Shown: positions 1 to 4,781 of the stretch, in pieces
How the letters are laid out: the number at the start of each line of letters is the position of its first letter
How positions within the stretch are numbered: position 1 is the first letter of the stretch
DNA from: Bacteroidales bacterium UBA1197
Lineage (GTDB): Bacteria > Bacteroidota > Bacteroidia > Bacteroidales > UBA932
Length of the DNA: 5,273 bases
NCBI GenBank assembly: GCA_002309995.1
Contig: DBYB01000015.1
Location: 29,860-35,132 of the forward strand
Reading direction: 5' to 3'
Made by a program: the position numbers and the translations under genes
The notes under the pieces: generated by a model
The model's input: the letters and a program-made list of their open reading frames with translations, nothing else
Told to the model about the DNA's origin: nothing
The model's database searches: none

Positions 1-897
1 TTCCACAACCGCTACGGCATTGAGTTGGCTGCTGATATGTATGTCCCTAAGAACGCTGAAGGCAAACTTCCCGCCATTGCTGTGACAGGACCCTTCGGTG
101 CCGTGAAGGAACAGACCAGCGGCCTGTATGCCCAGCATATGGCCGAGCGCGGGTTCCTTACCATTGCCTTTGACCCCTCCTATACCGGTGAGTCCGGCGG
201 CGAGCCCCGCAGGATGGCATCTCCGGACATCAATACCGAGGACTTCCTGGCGGCGGTTGATTTCCTGTCTACCTGCGACTTGGTCGATCCGGAGTGCATC
301 GGTATCATCGGCATCTGCGGCTTCGGCGGAATGGCTATCAATGCGGCAGCCCTTGACCCGCGCATCAAAGCCACGGTCACATCCACGATGTACGATATGG
401 GCAAGGTGAATGTCGAGGGTTACTTTGCCAGCGAGGATACTCCTGCACAGAGGATGGAGAAGCGTAAAGCCCTGGCCGCACAGCGCACGAAGGACTATGC
501 ATCTGGTACCTACGATCGCGCTGGCGGCGTCATCGACCCGCTTCCGGAGGATGCCCCCTGGTTCGTCAAGGACTACCATGCCTATTACAAGACGCCCCGC
601 GGCTATCATGTACGCAGCGGCAATTCCAATGACGGTTGGAACATTATCGGCTGCCAGAGTTTTTTGAATCAGCCCCTGCTGGCCTGGGCGGGCGAAATTG
701 AGAATCCCGTACTCCTCATCCACGGAGAAAAGGCACACAGCCGCTATTTCAGCGAGTATGCTTATGGTCTTCTTACCGGCAGCAACAAGGAACTGATGAT
801 TATACCCGGCGCCGTCCATACGGACCTCTATGACGACGTAGCCGGCGTGATTCCTTATGACAAAATGGAGGCTTTCTTCAAAACCAATCTGAAGTAA
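1..897 (+). CDS. Alpha/beta hydrolase, dienelactone-hydrolase-like, cysteine nucleophile (5' partial)
   Basis: The reading frame is open from base 1 (FHNRYGIEL...), so the true start lies upstream; the TTG at 25 is only an internal leucine. About 298 residues are visible. The family is recognised from the N-terminal 'NRYGIELAADMYVPKN' strand region, the 'GFLTIAFDPSYTGESGG' stretch, and the nucleophile elbow GICGFGG, whose cysteine codon is at 316-318. That elbow has Cys where most alpha/beta hydrolases have Ser, as in dienelactone hydrolases. The likely catalytic His lies in GAVHTDLYD near the C-terminus, and the acid probably sits in or near LIHGEKAHS. It should be a cytoplasmic hydrolase of esters, lactones or thioesters; the substrate cannot be read from the sequence. 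It is the first visible gene of a three-gene operon and lies 5 nt ahead of the flavodoxin lipoprotein. The family call is firm and the reaction is inferred. Confidence 0.88.
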   Translation, partial: FHNRYGIELAADMYVPKNAEGKLPAIAVTGPFGAVKEQTSGLYAQHMAERGFLTIAFDPSYTGESGGEPRRMASPDINTEDFLAAVDFLSTCDLVDPECIGIIGICGFGGMAINAAALDPRIKATVTSTMYDMGKVNVEGYFASEDTPAQRMEKRKALAAQRTKDYASGTYDRAGGVIDPLPEDAPWFVKDYHAYYKTPRGYHVRSGNSNDGWNIIGCQSFLNQPLLAWAGEIENPVLLIHGEKAHSRYFSEYAYGLLTGSNKELMIIPGAVHTDLYDDVAGVIPYDKMEAFFKTNLK

Positions 898-902
898 TAC
901 CC

Positions 903-1958
903 ATGAGGAAGCCACTTTCCATATTTCTGGTCCTGTCCACCCTTCTTTCCGCCTTCGCTTGCGAGACTCTTCCGATGCCGGAAGATCCAGAGAAGCAACA
1001 CGAGCAGAATGAAAACACCGGGAGCCCAAGCGACAATCAGAGTAACGGAGACGAAACGCCGAATTACAAGGATGCCACCAGTAAGACGCTTGTCGTGTAT
1101 TACAGTTATACTGGTAATTGCAAGGACATCGTTTCTTCCGTGACAGGACTCCTCGAAGCCGACGTTATGGAGATTAAGCCAGCCGTCGATGGTCAGGATT
1201 ATGCGGCAAATAACTACAAGCTGGGCGCAGACCTTATCAATGCCATCAATGCAAAGCCCGGCGAAGCAGCCAGTTATCCCGGAATCAAGACCATCGACCG
1301 CAACGCTGCGGACTACGACACCGTTATCATTGTTACCCCTCTCTGGCACAGCCATATGGCTGCCTTCATGCAGGCTTATCTGTTCAAATACGGATCCCAG
1401 ATGGCCGAAAAGAATGTGGGACTGATTGTTTCCAGTCATTCCAGCGGCATCTCCTCTGTTGTGGCCGACGCCAAGCGGCTCTTGTCGAATGCCACGTTCA
1501 TGGGAGACGCTCTTTGGATCAACCAGTCCAACCGTAGCAAGCAAGACGAGCTTGTCAAGAACTGGCTCATCGGACTCAATCTTATTGAAAACACCATGCC
1601 CAGCCATATAAAAATCTCCGTTTCCGGGAAGGCCCTTCCAATCAACATCGAGAATAACGATGCCGCCAAGGCTCTCGTAGCCGCACTACGCGAAGCGCCC
1701 ATTACCTATGAAGCCAACGATTACGGCGGCTTCGAGAAAGTGGGACCGCTGGGGCGAACACTACCCACCAGCGACACGCAGATTACCACGCAGGCCGGCG
1801 ATGTGATTCTCTACAGCGGCAATCAGATTGTGCTGTTCTACGGCAGCAATACCTGGAGTTATACCCGCCTCGGTAAGATCGAATACGGCTCGCTGGATGA
1901 ACTTAAATCATTTCTGAAAGCGGGACAAGGAGAAATTTACGTAACTATATCATTATGA
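903..1958 (+). CDS. Lipoprotein with flavodoxin domain fused to C-terminal cyclophilin-like domain
   Basis: This 351-residue protein starts with a signal peptide (MRKPLSIFLVLSTLLSAFAC). Cys20 is the probable lipidation site; the lipobox AFAC is relaxed, as is common in Bacteroidota. Residues 21-60 are an acidic, Asn/Ser/Pro-rich linker. Residues about 62-228 form a flavodoxin domain: strand TLVVYY, phosphate loop S68-Y-T-G-N72 for FMN, and TPLWHSHMAAFMQAYL, where Trp148 is placed to stack on the flavin. Residues about 235-351 look like a cyclophilin-like beta-barrel (SGKALPINI, GGFEKVGPLGRTLP, GDVILYSGNQIVLFYG, LGKIEYGSLDEL). The protein should be membrane-anchored outside the cytoplasm and act as a one- or two-electron carrier; the electron source and partner are unknown. 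The ATG is 5 nt after the hydrolase stop, and its end overlaps the next gene by 4 nt, which suggests translational coupling. The flavodoxin domain is certain, the C-terminal domain likely. Confidence 0.9.
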   Translation: MRKPLSIFLVLSTLLSAFACETLPMPEDPEKQHEQNENTGSPSDNQSNGDETPNYKDATSKTLVVYYSYTGNCKDIVSSVTGLLEADVMEIKPAVDGQDYAANNYKLGADLINAINAKPGEAASYPGIKTIDRNAADYDTVIIVTPLWHSHMAAFMQAYLFKYGSQMAEKNVGLIVSSHSSGISSVVADAKRLLSNATFMGDALWINQSNRSKQDELVKNWLIGLNLIENTMPSHIKISVSGKALPINIENNDAAKALVAALREAPITYEANDYGGFEKVGPLGRTLPTSDTQITTQAGDVILYSGNQIVLFYGSNTWSYTRLGKIEYGSLDELKSFLKAGQGEIYVTISL

Positions 1959-2494
1959 AGAAAGTCGTAGTCATATCAACCAGTCTCCGCCCGGGCTCCA
2001 ACAGCAACGTCCTGGCGGAGCAGTTTGCCGAAGGCGCCAATGCAGCCGGCAATGAAGTAGAATTCATCTCGCTCCGCGGCAAAGAAATCAAGTTCTGCAT
2101 CGGCTGCCTGTCGTGCCAGAAAACCGGCTCCTGTGTGTTCAAGGACGATGTTCCCGCCATTATGGACAGCGTGCTTAACGCCGATGTTGTCTGCTGGGCT
2201 ACGCCCATCTATTACTATGAGATGTCCGGCCAGATGAAGACGCTCATCGACCGGATGAACGCGATGTATCCCAAGGATTATCGTTTCCGTGACATCTATC
2301 TGCTGACCACTGCCACCGAGGACGAAGAATATACTCCCAAAGGAGCAGAGAAAGGCCTGCAGGGCTGGATTGACTGCTTTGAGAAGGCAAGCCTCAAGGG
2401 CCACCTGTTTTGCGGAGGAGTGACAAGTCCCCGCGAGATCACAGGAAATAACAAACTTCAGGAGGCTTATAGATTAGGGAATAGTATTGAATAG
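1955..2494 (+). CDS. Flavodoxin-fold NAD(P)H-dependent FMN reductase / iron-sulfur flavoprotein-like
   Basis: This complete 179-residue protein has no signal peptide and so is cytoplasmic. The N-terminus MKKVVVISTSLRPGSNSN is a flavodoxin strand followed by the FMN phosphate loop (SLRPGSNSN). Four cysteines follow in CX2CX2CX5C spacing (Cys48, 51, 54, 60), the compact pattern that binds a [4Fe-4S] cluster in archaeal-type iron-sulfur flavoprotein (Isf). Many FMN-reductase-like relatives carry similar cysteines without a proven cluster. The segment ATPIYYYEMSGQMKTLIDRM is the conserved flavin-facing loop and dimer helix of the NADPH-dependent FMN reductase superfamily. The likely role is flavin-dependent reduction of a quinone, nitro compound or other electrophile, or electron transfer. 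The start overlaps the upstream stop as ATGA. It is the last gene of the operon, and the structured intergenic region follows directly. Family assignment is strong; cluster binding and substrate are inferred. Confidence 0.87.
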   Translation: MKKVVVISTSLRPGSNSNVLAEQFAEGANAAGNEVEFISLRGKEIKFCIGCLSCQKTGSCVFKDDVPAIMDSVLNADVVCWATPIYYYEMSGQMKTLIDRMNAMYPKDYRFRDIYLLTTATEDEEYTPKGAEKGLQGWIDCFEKASLKGHLFCGGVTSPREITGNNKLQEAYRLGNSIE

Positions 2495-2498
2495 TCCC

Positions 2499-2506
2499 TA
2501 TGTTTG
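2499..2506 (+). promoter_or_regulatory. Isolated -7-like element TATGTTTG
   Basis: TATGTTTG matches the Bacteroidota TAnnTTTG -7 consensus just after the flavoprotein stop and upstream of the hairpin-rich stretch. No TTG or TTTG lies 18-21 nt upstream, so it is a weak candidate. It is recorded because a start here would produce an RNA made almost entirely of the hairpins at 2521-2668. Confidence 0.2.
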
Positions 2507-2526
2507 TAACCCAAATAAAAATGGAG

Positions 2527-2545
2527 CGAGCTTCTGAGAAGCTCG
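2527..2545. repeat. Inverted repeat: 7-bp stem, 5-nt loop
   Basis: CGAGCTT and AAGCTCG flank the loop CTGAG. The core GAGCTTCT-G-AGAAGCTC is a perfect palindrome around one base. On the minus strand a T-rich tract (ATTTTTATTT) begins a few bases after the stem, so this may act as a second, downstream terminator for minus-strand transcripts. Confidence 0.6.
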
Positions 2546-2558
2546 TGAGGAACGCTCT

Positions 2559-2576
2559 CAGGGGTTCCGACCCCTG
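2559..2576. repeat. Inverted repeat: 7-bp GC-rich stem with TCCG loop
   Basis: CAGGGGT (2559-2565) and ACCCCTG (2570-2576) are exact reverse complements around TCCG. No T-tract follows on either strand, so this is not a simple terminator. Its 3' end overlaps the CTGCC arm of the next small hairpin, so both cannot form fully at once. Confidence 0.6.
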
Positions 2577-2617
2577 CCGCTAAGGCAGACCCCCGGGGAT
2601 AGTAGGCGAAGCCTCCG

Positions 2618-2668
2618 CTACTAAACAAAAACGGCAGCCGATCTGGCTGCCGAAATTTTGTTTAGTAG
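2618..2668 (-). terminator. Long two-part hairpin, intrinsic terminator, possibly bidirectional
   Basis: CTACTAAACAAAA (2618-2630) pairs with TTTTGTTTAGTAG (2656-2668), and inside it CGGCAGCC (2632-2639) pairs with GGCTGCCG (2645-2652) around the loop GATCT. Only a 1-by-3 base internal bulge interrupts this 21-bp stem. On the minus strand the GC-rich core is followed by TTTTTGTTT, a good intrinsic terminator for the parD-parE-pgeF-thioesterase transcript. On the plus strand the core is followed by AAATTTTGTTT, a weaker terminator for the flavoprotein operon. The convergent gene layout fits a shared terminator. The outer arm TAGTAG overlaps the first bases of the 93-bp repeat. Confidence 0.75.
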
Positions 2669-2755
2669 ACTACACAGGTAAATCCTCGATCTTTTTTGAA
2701 GATCTCACGGCTCTTGACGCGTACTCGCAAAGTATTGAGAAGGATATAGATACAC
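2663..2755 (-). repeat. 93-bp dispersed direct repeat, copy 1
   Basis: This block from TAGTAGACTACACAGG to GATATAGATACAC recurs at 4545-4637 in the same orientation, with 84 of 93 bases identical and no indels by eye. The minus strand is given because on that strand the block sits 4 nt after the thioesterase stop codon and just before the terminator hairpin. It contains a possible small hairpin GATCTT-TTTTG-AAGATC that copy 2 does not preserve. Short frames are open through the block on both strands, but the differences between copies are spread over all codon positions, so I favour a noncoding element. Confidence 0.85.
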
Positions 2756-2759
2756 TTCC

Positions 2760-3194
2760 CTACTCCTTGGACATTTGTTCCAAGGAGCTGATTTTTGCGT
2801 GCTTCGGCAATACTTTTTTAGCGGCCATCTTTTCACCGAACTTCTTCTCGTCTATGATGAAGCGCTCGTGAGTTCCCTGTCCGACTATACCCTCATCACT
2901 GTAGACAACAACCTTGAATGTAATCTTCCTGCGGTCGATATCAATGACTTCCGACTCACACCAGACCTTATTGCCAACGGGAACGGCACTGTCATGACTT
3001 ACGTTCACATGAGTACCGACCGTTTCCTGTCCTTCTTCAAGATACGGTTTTACTGACAGACGGCAGGTAGTCTCCATCAGTGCAATCATCATGGGTGTGG
3101 CAAGAACCAGAACAGTCCCGCTGCCGATGTGCTTTGCGGTGTGTTCTGTCCCGACGATAAGTTCTCTTCTTCCTTTGATTCCAAGTTCCAACAT
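2760..3194 (-). CDS. Hotdog-fold thioesterase, fluoroacetyl-CoA thioesterase (FlK)-like
   Basis: This 144-residue protein is the usual size for a single hotdog domain. I chose the ATG at 3194 because it lies 2 nt after the pgeF stop; a GTG at 3233 would add 13 residues inside pgeF and looks spurious. Thr33 (LATPMM), Glu41 (LMETT) and His67 (VSHDSA) are spaced +8 and +26, exactly as the catalytic Thr42, Glu50 and His76 of FlK. Arg111 falls where FlK has Arg120. The Phe33 and Phe36 that form FlK's fluoroacetate-selective gate would align, ungapped, with Gly24 and Thr27, so fluoroacetyl-CoA is an unlikely substrate. It should be a cytoplasmic acyl-CoA (or acyl-carrier) thioesterase of unknown chain preference. 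It is the last gene of the minus-strand cluster; copy 1 of the 93-bp repeat begins 4 nt after its stop. Confidence 0.87.
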   Translation of the reverse strand: MLELGIKGRRELIVGTEHTAKHIGSGTVLVLATPMMIALMETTCRLSVKPYLEEGQETVGTHVNVSHDSAVPVGNKVWCESEVIDIDRRKITFKVVVYSDEGIVGQGTHERFIIDEKKFGEKMAAKKVLPKHAKISSLEQMSKE

Positions 3195-3196
3195 AA

Positions 3197-3874
3197 CTAT
3201 CTCAACATTATTGCATTGATATTCCGCCCACACTCGATTCCCTCTCGTCTGGCTGAAAAGAAGGAGGGATCAAGGTAGGTGTCGATGCCGCAAATCTGGA
3301 TATTCTCCTCCGTCATGCCAGACTCCAAGAGTATCCACCGGCAAGCTTCAGGCAGATTGATATGATGACCTCCCGACATCGGTTTCTTTCCCTTAGGCCC
3401 CATGAACTGCCAGACCAGGTCCATAGGAAAACCGGCATCCTTGAATACAGCCGCCACATCCTCTCCCACCTGAAAACTCTCCGGACCGATGCAGGGACCG
3501 ATTGCCGCCTGAAGATCTGAAGGCACGGTTCCGTATCTGTCTTCCATGATTCCGATAACCTTCCTGGAAATCATCTGCACCGTCCCTTTCCAACCCGAAT
3601 GTATGGCCGCTATTACAAAATTCCCCGGGTCGTAAAGGAGAATAGGAACACAATCGGCCGTTCTTACTCCTATCGATACGCCTGGAAGACTCGTAACCAG
3701 GGCATCATATCCTTCAAGATCTTCCCTCGTCATATCCGGCCGGTCTACGATAGCGACCCTCGACCCGTGTACCTGATGGCCTTGGATGACTGGATAAGGG
3801 AGGACGGAATCTCGACGGGTGGTAAAGGCTTCTACACCCGGGCCCAGACGATAGTAGAGAAGGTCCTTAAACAT
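3197..3874 (-). CDS. pgeF: Peptidoglycan editing factor PgeF / laccase-domain (YfiH, polyphenol oxidase family), compact form
   Basis: This 225-residue cytoplasmic zinc enzyme carries the family signatures HQVHG (His36), TADCVPILLYD (Cys75) and AIHSGWKGT (His92), which together supply the metal site. It also has AAIGPCIGP and the C-terminal FFSARREGIECGRN. E. coli PgeF (YfiH) removes mis-made UDP-MurNAc-L-Ser from peptidoglycan precursor pools; related proteins (YlmD, FAMIN) act on purine nucleosides, so the exact reaction here is open. Only 13 residues separate FTTR from QVHG, where the family usually has several dozen including a GGVS...N...GD segment. The protein is therefore shorter than the usual 240-270 residues, although its metal ligands are intact. 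The ATG at 3874 is 41 nt downstream of parE. The thioesterase start follows the TAG stop by 2 nt, so those two are very likely co-translated. Confidence 0.9.
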   Translation of the reverse strand: MFKDLLYYRLGPGVEAFTTRRDSVLPYPVIQGHQVHGSRVAIVDRPDMTREDLEGYDALVTSLPGVSIGVRTADCVPILLYDPGNFVIAAIHSGWKGTVQMISRKVIGIMEDRYGTVPSDLQAAIGPCIGPESFQVGEDVAAVFKDAGFPMDLVWQFMGPKGKKPMSGGHHINLPEACRWILLESGMTEENIQICGIDTYLDPSFFSARREGIECGRNINAIMLR

Positions 3875-3915
3875 ACCGCTAAGATAATGAAAAAACAGCC
3901 CCAGTCCTCAATAAC

Positions 3916-4212
3916 TTATAGGTGACGTTTAAAGTCCATTCTCTCATGCAGGATGCGAATGATTCGCACCCACCCGTCTTGAAGTTTCCTGAAGAAGATA
4001 ATATGTTTACCTGAGGGATAACCTTTAACGGCAGGTCTTACATCATCATAATGCCGACCCAGTTTCTCCGGTTTATCTGCCACCTTACCACAGTCTGCGA
4101 GAAGACTGTTATAGTATGTGTTTGCCTGCTCCGCCGACCAGGTATCGCAGGTGTAATCCCAGATATCATTAAGGTCAGCAGCAGCTTTTCTTGTGAATAC
4201 CGGTTTACCCAT
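3916..4212 (-). CDS. parE: ParE/RelE-family toxin of a type II toxin-antitoxin system
   Basis: The protein has 98 residues from the ATG at 4212. Another ATG at 4224 would add four residues (MPDE), but family members normally begin as MGKPVFTRKA does, and the 4212 start gives an 8-nt ATGGGTAA overlap with the antitoxin stop. The ParE pattern is complete: FTRKAAADLNDIWDYT at the N-terminus, WSAEQANTYYNSLL in helix 2, then GRHYDDVRP, SGKHIIFFR, and the C-terminal RIIRILHERMDFKRHL. ParE toxins poison DNA gyrase, while RelE toxins cut mRNA on the ribosome. The ParD-type partner and ILHxRMD ending favour ParE, but the target is not proven by sequence. It appears intact and is encoded with its antitoxin, which is read first. 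Confidence 0.9.
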   Translation of the reverse strand: MGKPVFTRKAAADLNDIWDYTCDTWSAEQANTYYNSLLADCGKVADKPEKLGRHYDDVRPAVKGYPSGKHIIFFRKLQDGWVRIIRILHERMDFKRHL

Positions 4213-4453
4213 TTCGTCTGGCATTAAGCTCAGCTAAATTCGCCACAGGGTCAAAATCCTCATAATCACCGCTGGCCTCACCCTCGTCAATAGCATAACG
4301 AAGTGCTGCAAGACGTGATGCATATTCCTGATCTTCAAGGAGTCGAAGACCAGACCGAACCACCTCACTGGCATTGTTGTATCTGCCGGAAAGGATGCTG
4401 GCTTGTATAAAATCCTCAAAGTGAGGCCCCAATGCTACAGTTGTCGTTTTCAT
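4205..4453 (-). CDS. parD: ParD/CopG-family ribbon-helix-helix antitoxin
   Basis: This 82-residue protein begins with a DNA-binding strand (TTTVALG) and the two ribbon-helix-helix helices (HFEDFIQASILSG, then NNASEVVRSGLRLLEDQE). The phrase RYNNASEVVRSGLRLLE is typical of ParD antitoxins. Residues about 46-82 (ALRYAIDEGEASGDYEDFD...) form the acidic tail that wraps and neutralises the toxin. ParD dimers usually repress their own promoter and ParDE complexes repress more strongly; a good promoter with an imperfect dyad lies immediately upstream. The ATG at 4453 is the only sensible start. The gene overlaps parE by 8 nt, so the two are translationally coupled. Confidence 0.92.
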   Translation of the reverse strand: MKTTTVALGPHFEDFIQASILSGRYNNASEVVRSGLRLLEDQEYASRLAALRYAIDEGEASGDYEDFDPVANLAELNARRNG

Positions 4454-4471
4454 AAGCGATTCTATTTTCTA

Positions 4472-4502
4472 CAAAATTAAGAATATTTCATAATAATTCA
4501 AA
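4472..4502 (-). promoter_or_regulatory. Bacteroidota-type promoter for parD-parE (and probably pgeF-thioesterase)
   Basis: On the minus strand, TTTG (4502-4499) is followed after 19 nt by TAATTTTG (4479-4472), matching the Bacteroidota -33/-7 consensus TTTG-N19-21-TAnnTTTG. The parD ATG lies 18 nt beyond the -7 box, so transcription would start near 4465 with a leader of roughly a dozen bases. No similar promoter is evident in the 41 nt between parE and pgeF. Confidence 0.7.
4481..4499. promoter_or_regulatory. Imperfect dyad between -33 and -7 boxes, candidate ParD operator
   Basis: The 19 bases separating the promoter boxes have partial dyad symmetry: GAAT...ATTC at the ends and TT...AA in the middle, with three mismatched pairs. 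Ribbon-helix-helix antitoxins typically bind such sites over their own promoter. The region is very AT-rich, so chance symmetry is possible. Confidence 0.3.
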
Positions 4503-4511
4503 TATAATACC

Positions 4512-4543
4512 GAGAAAAGAGGATCTCCATTCGGAAATCCTCT
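4512..4543 (-). terminator. Minus-strand intrinsic terminator-like hairpin next to repeat copy 2
   Basis: AGAGGAT (4518-4524) pairs with ATCCTCT (4537-4543). After a C/A mismatch, TCC pairs with GGA around the loop ATTC. Read on the minus strand, the stem runs into TTTTCTC, a modest U-tract. It lies directly after the minus-strand end of the 93-bp repeat and just upstream of the parD promoter, so it would insulate that promoter from transcription entering from the right. Its sequence is unrelated to the hairpin at 2618-2668, but its position relative to the repeat is the same. Confidence 0.6.
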
Positions 4544-4544
4544 G

Positions 4545-4637
4545 TAGTAGACTACACAGGTAAATCCTCGAACTTTTTTGATTATCCCGCCGCTCTTGAC
4601 GCGCACTCGCAAAGCATTGAGAATGATATAGATACAC
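4545..4637 (-). repeat. 93-bp dispersed direct repeat, copy 2
   Basis: This copy aligns without gaps to 2663-2755, with 9 differences clustered mostly in the middle third. The outer blocks TAGTAGACTACACAGGTAAA and GATATAGATACAC are invariant, as is the inner GCTCTTGACGCG. As in copy 1, a terminator-like hairpin follows on the minus strand. It begins 4 nt after the stop of a minus-strand frame (stop at 4642-4644) that has no credible start. It separates parD from the pyrG promoter region. Confidence 0.85.
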
Positions 4638-4712
4638 CAATTTACACAAAAAATGATCGAATCAAGAACCGTATCCCCGCAGAAAGTAGCCCAGGTCCCA
4701 GTCCCAGATAGA

Positions 4713-4744
4713 ACCAGGCAAAGAAATGCTCCGGAATGCCTGGT
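4713..4744. repeat. 8-bp inverted repeat upstream of the pyrG promoter
   Basis: ACCAGGCA (4713-4720) and TGCCTGGT (4737-4744) are perfect reverse complements separated by 16 nt. No T-tract follows on either strand, so it is not an obvious terminator. It ends about 37 nt ahead of the pyrG -33 box, where a regulator site is conceivable. The rest of 4638-4781 shows no gene that I can support. Confidence 0.45.
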
Positions 4745-4781
4745 ATATACTTGAGGCCGATGAAAAAGTGGGGCGAAAAGA

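Larger units (their letters stand above)
2521..2617. other. Noncoding stretch of serial, partly competing hairpins
   Basis: No credible gene lies between the flavoprotein stop and the thioesterase stop. The stretch is a chain of short inverted repeats: CGAGCTT/AAGCTCG (2527-2533 with 2539-2545), CAGGGGT/ACCCCTG around a TCCG loop (2559-2565 with 2570-2576), CTGCC/GGCAG (2574-2578 with 2584-2588), and TAGTAG/CTACTA (2600-2605 with 2618-2623). Alternatives compete with these, such as GGAAC/GTTCC (2549-2553 with 2564-2568) and GAGCG/CGCTC (2524-2528 with 2553-2557). On the minus strand the first hairpin is followed by CTCCATTTTTATTT, so it may serve as a backup terminator. The stretch could be a structured 3' UTR, a small RNA, or an intergenic palindromic element. 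The structure is seen directly; the role is unknown. Confidence 0.5.

Noticed and set aside
1485..1499. LSNAT as a covalent flavinylation site (ApbE type, S/TGAT)
   Set aside because: The motif is only approximate and sits inside a flavodoxin domain, which binds FMN non-covalently. No FMN-binding (FMN_bind) domain is visible.
855..1607. 250-codon minus-strand open frame
   Set aside because: It is antisense to the well-supported flavodoxin lipoprotein gene and shows no family motif. The plus strand carries clear domains and operon spacing.
1976..2404. 142-codon minus-strand open frame
   Set aside because: It is antisense to the FMN-reductase-like gene and has no recognisable protein features.
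2559..2576. T-arm-like hairpin (GGGGTTCCGACCCC) suggesting a tRNA
   Set aside because: No matching acceptor, anticodon or D arms could be found around it, and the stem and loop sizes are wrong for a T-arm.
2663..2755. A small conserved protein encoded by the 93-bp repeat
   Set aside because: Frames are open on both strands, but there is no start codon at a constant position, and the nine differences between copies show no third-position bias.
3195..3233. Upstream GTG start for the thioesterase
   Set aside because: It would add 13 residues lying inside pgeF. The ATG at 3194, 2 nt after the pgeF stop, gives the normal family N-terminus.
2663..4637. The two repeats as ends of an insertion sequence or as a CRISPR array
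   Set aside because: The copies are direct and 1.8 kb apart, with no transposase or cas genes between them and no terminal inverted repeats or regular spacers.
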